Origin: Dendrobium chrysotoxum
Lineage: Eukaryota; Streptophyta; Magnoliopsida; Asparagales; Orchidaceae
Length of the DNA stretch: 64,000 nt
NCBI GenBank assembly: GCA_019925795.1
Contig: CM034307.1
Span: 15,521,197 to 15,585,196 of the forward strand
Direction: 5' to 3'
Shown here piece after piece: positions 48,845 through 58,648 of the stretch. Each line of letters opens with the position of its first letter. Positions within the stretch are counted from its first letter, which is position 1. The translations under genes were made by a program, and so were the position numbers. The notes under the pieces were generated by a model. The model made no database searches and was not told the DNA's origin. It saw only the letters and a program-made list of their open reading frames with translations.

Positions 48845-48852
48845 TATAAAAA
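48845..48852 (+). promoter_or_regulatory. LTR promoter TATA box, element A
   Basis: TATAAAAA, 45 bp after the last U3 palindrome. The same sequence at the matching place is in the 3' LTR (57867-57874) and in element B (19123-19130). The transcript start would be expected about 30 bp downstream. Confidence 0.7.
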
Positions 48853-49134
48853 TAACTTAAAATTTTCTTTAGAGGGTTCTTGATCAATCCTTTTGCTGTG
48901 AGAGGCTTGGAGGAAAAAGAAGGGGATTCGGTAGAGAGAAGTTTTTGGAGAGATCTAGAGCTTGAGAGAGGAAGGTGAAGGTGAGCTTGAGTGTGAGGGA
49001 GAAGTAGTGTGAGGGGATCACACGGTGGCTCCAAGCTAGCTGCATGCTTTGCTCCTCTTGTGGCTTTGGAAGCTTCAAGAAAGTTCTCGAGGGAAGAGTC
49101 ACTTCAAGATCAACATCGCCAAGGTACTCTGCCA

Positions 49135-49222
49135 TCTCCAGGAGGGAGAAAAAGGAGAAGGTCCGCTGCCGTCACCGGGAGGGTGACATAGCGTTTGGTA
49201 TTCCGCCGCACCGAGGGAGGTG
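49135..49222 (+). other. Leader hairpin array, element A
   Basis: Three small inverted repeats in the R/U5 leader: TCTCC-AGGAG-GGAGA (49135-49149), GTCACC-GGGAG-GGTGAC (49171-49187) and CACC-GAGGGA-GGTG (49209-49222). Elements B, C, D, F and G have hairpins of the same design at the same place with different stem sequences. A role in RNA packaging or dimerisation is an inference. Confidence 0.65.
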
Positions 49223-49627
49223 AAAGTGAGTATTATAAAGGCTTCTCCGCCTTGCTGTGGGGGCAAAAGGAGAGTCAACTTTTACTAGTGCAAATCCCAG
49301 AGTAGAGGACTGCGGGGAGTGGACGTAGGTCAAGTGACCGAACCACTATAAAAATCTCTGGTGTGTTTTTTCCTGTTTACCGTACTTTACTTTTCATGCT
49401 TTTAAATTTGTGCATTTTAATTGCTTGGTGAAAAATCAATATTTAAATCTCGTAGTGTAAAATCCAAAATTGAACTATCAATTTTATCGTTGTGATCGTT
49501 GTATTTGCTTCCGCACATTGGTCGTTAAATTATATTTCGAAAATACAAAAAAATTAGAACTCTTGTGTAGGGTTAAATTTTTAAAATACCAATTCACCCC
49601 CCTCTTGGCGCATCTCGTACTTTCAAG

Positions 49628-49639
49628 TGGTATCAAAGC
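49628..49639 (+). other. Element A primer-binding site
   Basis: TGGTATCAAAGC, one base different from the usual TGGTATCAGAGC; the same change is in the second copy at 58651-58662, so it predates the dimer. Confidence 0.9.
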
Positions 49640-49684
49640 GGGGTTTCAAAATAGTATTTTAGAAAACCTAGAAATGTAAGATCC

Positions 49685-51501
49685 ATGGCTCAATTTGGTA
49701 ACCGTAACACTGCGGAGGGTTATTCCATAACTCGTCCACCTTTATTTGACAACAGACCGTTTGATTTTTGGAAAATACGCATGTCTACATTTTTACAGTC
49801 TTTAGACTATTGCTTGTGGATGTTAGTCCAAGAAGGTTATTCTGCACCATTTCGTATGTTGAATGGAATTAAAACTGAACTGTTATTTAATGAATGGAGC
49901 ATTGAGGATAGAGAATTTGCACAACTAAATGCTAAATGTCTAAATTGTTTCTTTTGCGCATTAAAATCAGAAGACTATATGCGAATATCAACCTGTACTA
50001 CTGGTAAACAAATTTGGGACAAACTGTGTATCACGTACGAAGGAACTAGTGAGGTCAAACAATCTAGGTTGAACATACTGTTACATGATTACGAACTATT
50101 CCGCATGAAACCTAGTGAAACTATATTTGACATGTACACTCGATTTACTCAGATTGTAACATCAATGCATGCCTTAGGAAGAGAGTTGTCTAACTCGAAA
50201 AAAGTAAACAAAATACTGCGATGTTTGCCTAGCTCATACGATGCTAAAATCACTGTAATAACTGAGTCAAAAGACCTGAATGTTTACTCTATTGATAATC
50301 TACTTGGGTCACTCATTGCCTATGAGCAAGGAGTGAGTCAACGACAAAGTGATGCAGGTGAAAAGAAAAAGGAGCGAGCAGTGGCTTTAAAGGCAAACAA
50401 TTCTGAAAGTGACAGCTCAGCAGCGGAGGAAGATGACGACATAGCTTTGATGACTCGTCAGTTCAAAAATTTTTTGAAAAGAAAGCAGTGCCATCATCAA
50501 AGCAATTGGAACAAAGGTAAGAACTCAAAGTATACTAAGGTTGCATCTGAAACAATTTGCTTTGAGTGCAGGAAGCCCGGTCTTCTCCGAGCTGATTGCC
50601 CCAACATCAAAACTCATCAAACCAAGGAGAAGGGTGAGGAAAGATCGAAGTTCAAGAAGGGTAAATTTAAGACTCAGAAAGCGTTTTGGGCCGACTCTGC
50701 CTCAGAATCATCGGAAGAAGAAGCAGAGGAGGAGGTAACGAATCTGTGTCTTATGACTAATGATAATCTTGATCAATCAGATCAAGATGAGGTATAAGAA
50801 CTGTCTTACGATGAACTGCTTGTTATTTCTAAAAAAATTAATGACTCGTATAGAAAGTTGAAGAAAAAGCATGTTAGTCTTAATACTGAGTTTAGTACTT
50901 TACAAAAGGAGCATGCTAGTGTAGTAAAAAATTTTTCTGACTTAGATAAAGATCATATGTCTTTGCTTGATGAATACGATGCATTAAACAAGAAGCATAT
51001 TGAGTTAACCACTGCACACGATACCTTGAAATCATCACATGTTGAATTAAAGAATGCATTTAAGGAACTAGAAGAACTAGCAGGGGAACTTAGTAGTAGT
51101 GAGCATGCATTGAGATTCGAATAGCAAGTCTTAGCAATGAGAACAAATTTTTAAATGAAAAACTTCATGCATTCGAAAATAATAAAAGACCCCCCACGTT
51201 TGCTGAGTTCTATCAGCCTCCACCATGTGAATCATCTCATTCAAAACCAGCACGGCATGCATCATCCAAATCCAGAAATAGGCACTACCACCCTCGTAGA
51301 TTAGTGAACCCATTTCCAGGTATTAGATATTATTCTTGTGGCATGCTAGGTCACATAGCTCGCACATGCTCAATTCACTATAGGACACATCTAGTGTGGA
51401 GACCAAAATTGCATTCATCACAGCATAACATGCATACATTTCATTCATATAAGTATGATGTGGAACCCAAACTCACTTGGGTTCCCAAAGCTAATCCATG
51501 A
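49685..51501 (+). pseudogene. Element A gag, nearly intact
   Basis: ATG at 49685 (MAQFGNRNTAEG). Open for 370 codons to a TAA at 50795-50797, then open in the same frame to about 51122, where a one-base loss moves the frame; the end with the second knuckle (CGMLGHIARTC) is in the pol frame and stops with TGA at 51499-51501. Domains: copia gag core (residues about 20-235), an acidic stretch, first knuckle CFECRKPGLLRADC, a lysine-rich linker, a coiled coil (50858-51124) and the second knuckle. Residue 300, the histidine of the first knuckle, is leucine (codon CTT at 50582-50584), which would impair zinc binding. Element B still has histidine. Confidence 0.93.
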
Positions 51502-51517
51502 TTGACATTATAGGGAT

Positions 51518-51543
51518 GCTCTCACAAAAGACCTAGTGAGAGC
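51518..51543 (+). other. Gag-pol junction hairpin, element A
   Basis: Stem GCTCTCAC / GTGAGAGC, 8 bp perfect, loop AAAAGACCTA. It starts 16 nt after the gag stop TGA (51499-51501) and ends directly before the pol ATG (51544). A second in-frame stop, TAG (51511-51513), lies between them. Confidence 0.82.
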
Positions 51544-54500
51544 ATGTGGTACCTGGACAGTGGCTGCTCGAGACACATGACTGGAGACATGAAGCAGTTC
51601 GTGACACTGGAGGCCAGGTCAGGAGGCAAGGTAACTTTGGGAGACAACACCACCAGAAAAGTGGTGGGCTCAGGTATCATTGGAAATACTAAAAATTTAA
51701 TTATTGAGAATGTACTTTTAGTGGATAGTTTAAAGCACAATCTTTTAAGTATAAGTCAACTATGTGACAAGGGCTTTGATATAAAATTTCTGTCTAACAA
51801 ATGCATGATTAGTTTAAATGATTCACTTGTGTTAGAAGAAAAATGTATAAACAATGTTTACATGTTAGACTTGAACTGCATTGAAACCTCAAACTCTTTG
51901 TGTCTGAAAACAATAGCAGATGACTCTTGGCTATGGCATAGGAGACTATGCCATGCTAGTATGAAAACACTTAGGAACATCACTCAGAAAGACTTAGTTA
52001 GAGGCATACCAAAGTTAGACTTTACTAAGGACCATCTTTGTGATGCTTGCCAATTAGGAAAACAGGTTAAATCTTCATTTCATGCAATCAAGGATATCAG
52101 CACCACTAGGCCACTAGAAACTCTCCACATGGACCTGTTCGGACCTATTAGTACAGCCAGCCTAGGAGGGAAGTTGTATGGGTTTGTAATAGTAGATGAC
52201 TACTCTAGGTTTACTTGGGTGAAATTCCTAGCTCATAAGAGTGAGTCATTTGAAGAATTTAGAATTTTCTCCACTTGGATTCAAAGGAAATTAGGATGTG
52301 TAATTTCAACAATTCATAGTGATCACGGTGGGGAATTTGAGAATGATAAATTTGAATCTTTTTGTAAAGAGGTTGGAATAGAACATAATTTCTCTGCCCC
52401 TAGAACTCCTCAGCAAAATGGAATAGCAGAAAGAAAGAATAGAACTTTAGTTGAAGCTGCTAGGGCTATGTTAGCTGAATACACTCTCCCTCGATACTTT
52501 TGGGCAGAAGCAGTAAATACCGCATGCTATGTATTAAATAGGGTAAATGTTAGATCCAGTCTTAATAAGACACCCTATGAGTTGCTTAAGGGTAGGACAC
52601 CCAATCTTTCCCATTTACACGTTTTCGGGTGCAAATGCTTCATCCTAATCAATGGCAAGTCACCCTTAGGAAAGTTCGATCCTAAATCTGATGAAGGGGT
52701 TTTCCTAGGCTACTCATCTGTAGGTAAAGCCTATAGAATATTCAATAAGAGAACCCTAGTAGTAGAAGAGTCCACTCATGTGGTATTTGATGAATCCAAT
52801 AAGACATCTGAACCTAATAATGAAGAAGAAGAAGTTGAGGTTATACAGGGAATAGAAATAATTACCATAGAGACTAGAGCGGAACCTCAGGAACATCTGC
52901 CTAAAGATTGGAAATTTTCCTCTAGTCATCCTAGAGAGCTGATCTTAGGAGACCCATCAGAAGGGGTAAAAACTAGGCATGGACTTAGGAAAGAGGTTAG
53001 CAATTCTGCATTCATATCTATGATTGAACCCACGAGTATAGATTAAGCCTTAGGAGATGAATTTTGGATCCTAGCAATGCAAGAAGAGTTGAACCAATTC
53101 ATTAGGAATGATGTATGGGAGTTAGTCAAAAGGCCTAAAGAGAAAAGTGTGGTTGGAACTAAGTGGGTCTTTAAAAATAAGATGAATGACTCAGGAATAG
53201 TAGTAAGAAACAAGGCTAGGTTAGTAGCGAAGGGGTATAACCAAATTGAAGGAATAGATTTTGAAGAAACCTTTGCTCCGGTAGCTAGACTAGAAGCCAT
53301 CAGGGTACTGTTAGCTTTTACGTGTTTTAGGGATTTTAAGCTGTATCAAATGGACGTAAAGAGTGCCTTCCTGAATGGAGTAATCAAGGAAGATGTGTAT
53401 GTGGAGCAACCTCCGGGGTTTGAAAACTCACAATTTCCAAACTACGTGTTCAAACTGAAAAAGGCACTGTACGGGTTAAAACAAGCACCTAGAGCCTGGT
53501 ATGAAAGACTTAGTACGTTCCTACTAGATAGAGGCTTTATAAAGGGTAGTGTGGACACCACCTTATTTTTGAAGAAGGTAGGAGTTGAAGTACTCATTGT
53601 TCAGATTTATGTAGATGACATACTGTTCGGATCGACGGAGAAAAACCTATGTAATGAATTTTCAAAAATAATGAGCGACGAGTTTGAAATGAGCATGATG
53701 GGCGAACTTAGTTACTTCCTTGGATTTAGTGTAAAACAAACGGAAGATGGAACGTTTCTTAGCCAGTCTAAGTACATCAACGATATTTTGAAAAAATATG
53801 AAATGGACAATGCTAAGGCTATGAATACACCCATGAGCTCTAATATTCAATTAGATAAAGATCCCAGTGGGAAGTCTGTAGATCAAAAGAGGTATAGGGG
53901 AATAATTGGATCGCTTCTCTATCTGACTGCCAGTAGACCAGACATAATGTTTAGTGTGTGTCTCTGTGCCCGTTTTCAAGCTGACCCGAAAGAATCTCAC
54001 ATGACTGCTGTCAAAAGAATTCTTAGATATCTTCTAGGCACCCTGAACTTAGGAATTTGGTATCCTAGACACAACACTTCTTTTAAAATCTTAGGATACT
54101 CAGATTTAGACTTTGCAGGATGTAGGGTAGATAGAAAAAGTACTTCTGGCACTTGTCAATTCATTAGACAATCATTAGTTTCATGGTCCAGTAGGAAACA
54201 AAATTCTGTAGCCCTATCCACAGCCGAAGCGGAATATATAGCGGTAGGTAGCTGTGTTGCACAAGTATTGTAGTTAAAACAACAGCTTGTAGATCTAGGA
54301 CTACCTGTAGGAACCATTTCGATCATGTGTGATAACACTAGTGCTATTTGCATATCTAAAAATCCAATTCAACATTCACGAACCAAACATATAGACATTA
54401 GACACCATTTCATTAGAGATCATATAGCCAAAGGAGATATTAAACTGCACCACGTTGCTACTAAAGATCAATTGGCTGATATTTTCATAAAACCACTAGA

Positions 54501-54558
54501 TTATGTCACTTTTAGCACTTTAAGAACCAAATTAGGTGTCATAGACATTCAAGCCTAA
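51544..54558 (+). pseudogene. Element A pol (protease-integrase-RT-RNase H), two stops
   Basis: 1004 codons in one frame, broken only by TAA at 53044-53046 (codon 501) and TAG at 54271-54273 (codon 910); element B has CAA and TGG there. Protease DSG is at residues 5-7, so almost nothing precedes the active site. Integrase: zinc finger H132, H137, C166, C169; catalytic D197, D260, E296 (D,D-35-E). RT: D604 in LYQMDVKSAFLNG and YVDD at 689-692. RNase H: SDLDFAGCRVDRKSTSG near 54094 and STAEAEYIAVG near 54220, with the DIRHHFIRDH segment near the end. Copia order (integrase before RT). It lies in the same frame as the gag stop, 42 nt after it. Confidence 0.96.
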
Positions 54559-55231
54559 AGTAAAACAAAAAATTTTGTTTGTTCTGATTTGTTTTGTTTT
54601 AAAAAACAAAAAAAAAAAACAAAAAAATGGATTCCTGATCCTCTTCCCATGCTGCTCACCAACCTTGATATTCTCTGACAATCGTACTGTACGATCCACG
54701 ATCGTACTGTACGATAAGGTTCAAATCAGTCCAATCTCAGCCATCCATTCCCATTCACGGTCCAGATCTTTCATGTCTTAAGTCGATCGTACTGTACGAT
54801 TAACCACTTGTACTGTATGATGCTAATTATTGGTCATCGTACTGTACGAACTACCAAATGTACTGTACGATCCACGTGTCAAACGGAATTGGATGAATTT
54901 AAATCGGCCGGTACGAACATTATTGCCTATCGTACTATACGAACACCTGTTCGTACTGTACGAACACTTTTGTTAAAAGTCATTCAGACGACTCATTGGG
55001 ACGAACGCCTCACACTCACATTCGTACAGTACGATACTGATCGTACTGTACGATTTGACTCACTTTTCTAAAAAGTCGTCCAGATGACATTATTGCGCAT
55101 ATCGTACTATACGATACCCGATCGTACTGTACGATATTCTTCAAATTCTATAAAATGGGAGGGATTCCTTGCTTCTCTCCTCACCTTCAATCTCTCTGAA
55201 TTCCCTCATTCATCCAATCCTTTCTTCCAAA
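54559..55231 (+). promoter_or_regulatory. Element A pol-to-ORF3 spacer: palindrome array and TATA box
   Basis: Five exact ATCGTACTGTACGAT copies (54681-54695, 54701-54715, 54786-54800, 55040-55054, 55121-55135) plus several near copies, often in pairs about 20 bp apart. A TATAAAAT box lies at 55149-55156, 14 bp after the last palindrome and 83 bp before the ORF3 ATG. This repeats the layout of U3. An internal promoter for ORF3 is an inference. Confidence 0.68.
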
Positions 55232-56350
55232 ATGTCTGGGTCTAGTAAGCGCGGTCGTATGATCGTCGGGAGCTCTTCCTCCACTCGGCGTTTCGATGAT
55301 CATTTTCTCTCCGCCGCGGACGAGAAAGTGTATAATAAAATCAAGGAAGCTAAGTTCACTCCCTCCCGCATGTTAAATCAAGCCGCCCTAAGTTTTGAGG
55401 TGATGCCTCTGTTCGCTTCCACGACCCTTCAGTTTCTTCTGACTCTCGCTTTTTCGTTTCACTCTGAACTCTTGTTTGAGTTTTTTGCAAATATCCGAGT
55501 TAACCTTGAAAACACCACTTTTACGTCGTATGTCTGTAAACAGAATGTCGTTATCACCGTCGACGACATTGCTGAGCACATAGGGCTGTCCTCCGACGGC
55601 CCTCGACCCCAATCCATGATCTCCCAAGATTATGATTGGACGTCAGTCAATATGACCCTTAGAGGTGTCCCCTCTAATCAACATCTACCCCTGGTCCAAA
55701 CCTTAAATCAAAATGCCCGCGTTATCCAGCATGTCCTACGCACATCTATTATACCTAAAGCTGGAGATCGTATCCATATTACTCCCCTACTTTCTGTCAT
55801 CACCTATCTCATTATGTCTGGCACCAAATTCAATGAAGCTCAAATGGTGTTTGACTACATTCATACCTTGTCTGCCTTCCGCTATCCCGGTGCCCGTCGT
55901 AAATTAAACCTTGCTTTAGGGCATGTCATCGGCTATATCCTAGATGCAAAATACCAACTTCATTATCCGCTCCCTCCTGATCACCTTCCTATCTTCTACT
56001 CGGATGCCTCCTTTCGTATCTTGTTCCATCAGGGGGCCGCTCCCGCCGATCCCGAGTTTGATGACGAGGAGGCTGCTGCTCCTGCTGACGCACCTCCACC
56101 ACCACCAATCCAACCACCTGGCCTTGCTCCTCCCGCCTACCCTCACGACGACATTATTCGCCGACTTGATCGTCTGGAGACTTGGTTGGATGCCCACATT
56201 GCTCAGCAACATCAGGAGCATGCCACGGATATGAAATGGTTTAGGGAGCGCTTCACATCGATCGATCACCAGTTCGCCTCCCTTCATCAGTACCACCAGC
56301 TGTTTCCCGACCCTCCACCACCACCTCCGGATCAGGATCCAGATTTTTAG
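55232..56350 (+). CDS. Element A third ORF, intact (envelope-like protein of unknown function)
   Basis: 372 residues, open from ATG at 55232 to TAG at 56348-56350. The open frame extends upstream to 55169 without an ATG, and the B and G copies also support this start. N-terminus basic and serine-rich (KRGR at 6-9, SSSS); hydrophobic segment at about 59-76, which could span a membrane but lacks a leading signal peptide; VDDIAEHIGL at 110-119; an RIHITPLL block near 180; NLALGHVIGYIL at 226-237; acidic then Ala/Pro-rich linker at 274-305; helical/coiled region 307-355; tail of six prolines then DQDPDF. The first half resembles the putative plant transposon protein domain more than a viral glycoprotein. 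It sits where Sireviruses carry their envelope-like gene. Confidence 0.88.
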   Translation: MSGSSKRGRMIVGSSSSTRRFDDHFLSAADEKVYNKIKEAKFTPSRMLNQAALSFEVMPLFASTTLQFLLTLAFSFHSELLFEFFANIRVNLENTTFTSYVCKQNVVITVDDIAEHIGLSSDGPRPQSMISQDYDWTSVNMTLRGVPSNQHLPLVQTLNQNARVIQHVLRTSIIPKAGDRIHITPLLSVITYLIMSGTKFNEAQMVFDYIHTLSAFRYPGARRKLNLALGHVIGYILDAKYQLHYPLPPDHLPIFYSDASFRILFHQGAAPADPEFDDEEAAAPADAPPPPPIQPPGLAPPAYPHDDIIRRLDRLETWLDAHIAQQHQEHATDMKWFRERFTSIDHQFASLHQYHQLFPDPPPPPPDQDPDF

Positions 56351-56677
56351 GTTGTTGTAGATGTTTCTGTTTTCTGTTTTGTTATCAGTGTACTTGTTTT
56401 TTTCTTTTTCTTCCCTTTTTTGTGTTGTCAAAAGGGGGAGACTTTTCTGTGTGTTCTGTATTATATTTTTGCTTACTATTAAATGCCATTGGTTGTTTAT
56501 GTTCTCAGTACATTTTTTTTTTCTATCTTGTTGTTTTATTTTTGTTATAAAAAAAAAAAACTGTTTCTTCTCCTCCTATTTGAAAATTAATAAGCTACTC
56601 TTCTGAGGGGGAGCTAAAGAAGTCAGAACATCTATCCATCAGAAAATATTATTTGACACCATCAAAAAGGGGGAGAT
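56351..56677 (+). other. Element A post-ORF3 region and purine tracts
   Basis: T-rich stretch with a first purine run AAAAGGGGGAGA (56430-56441) and the main tract AAAAAGGGGGAGA (56664-56676), one base before the 3' LTR. Confidence 0.87.
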
Positions 56678-58648
56678 TGTTGAAATCCAGGATCCCGAGC
56701 ACTTAATTTTGATGGTGACAACTAATATTTACTGAGGAAATATAGACGTCCGTTAGATTACAAATGTTTAATCTTTGTATATGAGCACTAACATTTCAGG
56801 TCAGATGCACACTGCTAAAGATTGCTGGAGACTCAAACCGGGTATAATAGGATGTTCAAGAGTCTGTAATTTTTATTTCTTTATTTTTATTTTTTGAGTC
56901 TGCCACAGAAGCATGCATGTGAAAGGAGCAACCATGCACACACACAGGGGGAGAAATTTTTTTTAAAAATGATAAATTTTTTTTTACATCGTACTGTACG
57001 ACCTTAGATCGTACTGTACGATTAATTGAAAATACTCAGGCTAACGGCTAGTTCTCTAATGATTAAGTTTACAAACTTATCGTACTGTACGATAAATATC
57101 GTACTGTACGATAATATGTAATTGTGAAACCCTAGCCGCCAGAATAAGTTTGGTAAGTTTTTGAATTTGATTTTCTGAACTTTTCGTACTATACGATATG
57201 GATCGTACAGTATGATTAATTAAAACTTGCCAAAATTATCTCCCTAATCAGGAAATAAACATTGATTTCTAATTTATATGTCGATCGTACTGTACGATAC
57301 TATATCATACTGTACGACTGACAGAGACGATTTCATTCGTCCCAGAGATCGTACCAGACGAAACCAAAGTTTTTTTGTTCTGATCGTCCTGGATAATATT
57401 CATATCGTACAGGACGATATCAAGAAATGAACTAATCGTACTGTACGACTGGTGGAGTGCTGGACGACCGATAGAGATGATTTTCTTCGTCCCATCGATC
57501 GTACCAGATGATCCCAAGAATTTTTGTTCTATTCGTCCTGGACGATATTCGCATCGTACAGGACGATATCCTGAAAAACACTAATTGTACTGTACGATTC
57601 AAGGAGTGCTGGACGACTGACAGAGACGAATTCTTTCGTCCCGAGGATCGTCCCATAGTTCGTCCTGTACGAACAGTACGAATCAATAGTATCGTCCTGT
57701 ACGATATACGTATCGTACAGTACGATATGAATACAATTCGATAACTGTTCGTCTGTACTCGTACTGGACGGAGCTGTAATTGAACTGATCGTACTGTATG
57801 ATTATAAATCGTACTGTACGATCAGAAACGCAAAAGTTGAAACTTTTAGGGTTTTCTGAAGCCTGATATAAAAACAACTTAAAATTTTCTTTAGAGGGTT
57901 GTTGATCAATCCTTTTGCTGTGAGAGGCTTGGAGGAAAAAGAAGGGGATTCGGTAGAGAGAAGTTTTTGGAGAGATCTAGAGCTTGAGAGAGGAAGGTGA
58001 AGGTGAGCTTGAGCGTGAGGGAGAAGTAGTGTGAGGGGATCACACGGTGGCTCCAGGCTAGCTGCATGCTTTGCTCCTCTTATGGCTTTGGAAGCTTCAA
58101 GAAAGTTCTCGAGGGAAGAGTCACTTCAAGATCAACATCGCCAAGGTACTCTGCCATCTCCAGGAGGGAGAAAAAGGAGAAGGTCCGCTGCCGTCACCGG
58201 GAGGGTGACATAGCGTTTGGTATTCCGCCGCACCGAGGGAGGTGAAAGTGAGTATTGTAAAGGCTTCTCCGCCTTGCTGTGGGGGCAAAAGGAGAGTCAA
58301 CTTTTACTAGTGCAAATCCCGGAGTAGAGGACTCCGGGGAGTGGACGTAGGTCAAGTGACCGAACCACTATAAAAATCTCTGGTGTGTTTTTTCCTGTTT
58401 ACCGTACTTTACTTTTCATGCTTTTAAATTTGTGCGTTTTAATTGCTTGGTGAAAAATCAATATTTAAATCTCGTAGTGTAAAATCCAAAATTGAACTAT
58501 CAATTTTATCGTTGTGATCGTTGTATTTGCTTCCGCACATTGGTCGTTAAATTATATTTCGAAAATACAAAAAAATTAGAACTCTTGTGTAGGGTCAAAT
58601 TTTTAAAATACCAATTCACCCCCCCTCTTGGCGCATCTCGTACTTTCA
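56678..58648 (+). repeat. Element A 3' LTR
   Basis: 1971 bp. It differs from the 5' LTR by one extra 20-bp palindrome unit near 57090-57112 and by scattered, mostly C/T and G/A changes that cluster in the palindrome array. A leader hairpin with an 8-bp stem (CCCGGAGT / ACTCCGGG, loop AGAGG) lies at 58318-58338. It is followed directly by PBS sequence rather than by E sequence. Confidence 0.96.

Larger units (their letters stand above)
47675..49625 (+). repeat. Element A 5' LTR
   Basis: 1951 bp, starts TGTTGAAATCC and ends ACTTTCA. U3 has at least five exact ATCGTACTGTACGAT palindromes (48004-48018, 48076-48090, 48262-48276, 48766-48780, 48786-48800) and many one- or two-mismatch copies. TATAAAAA box at 48845-48852. 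Leader hairpins at 49135-49149, 49171-49187 and 49209-49222. Confidence 0.96.

Noticed and set aside
49009..49191. Short open frames in the LTR leader (also 28205-28420 and 58031-58213)
   Set aside because: They recur only because the LTRs are repeated, and they cover the hairpin array. No protein family was recognised; they could at most be small upstream ORFs.
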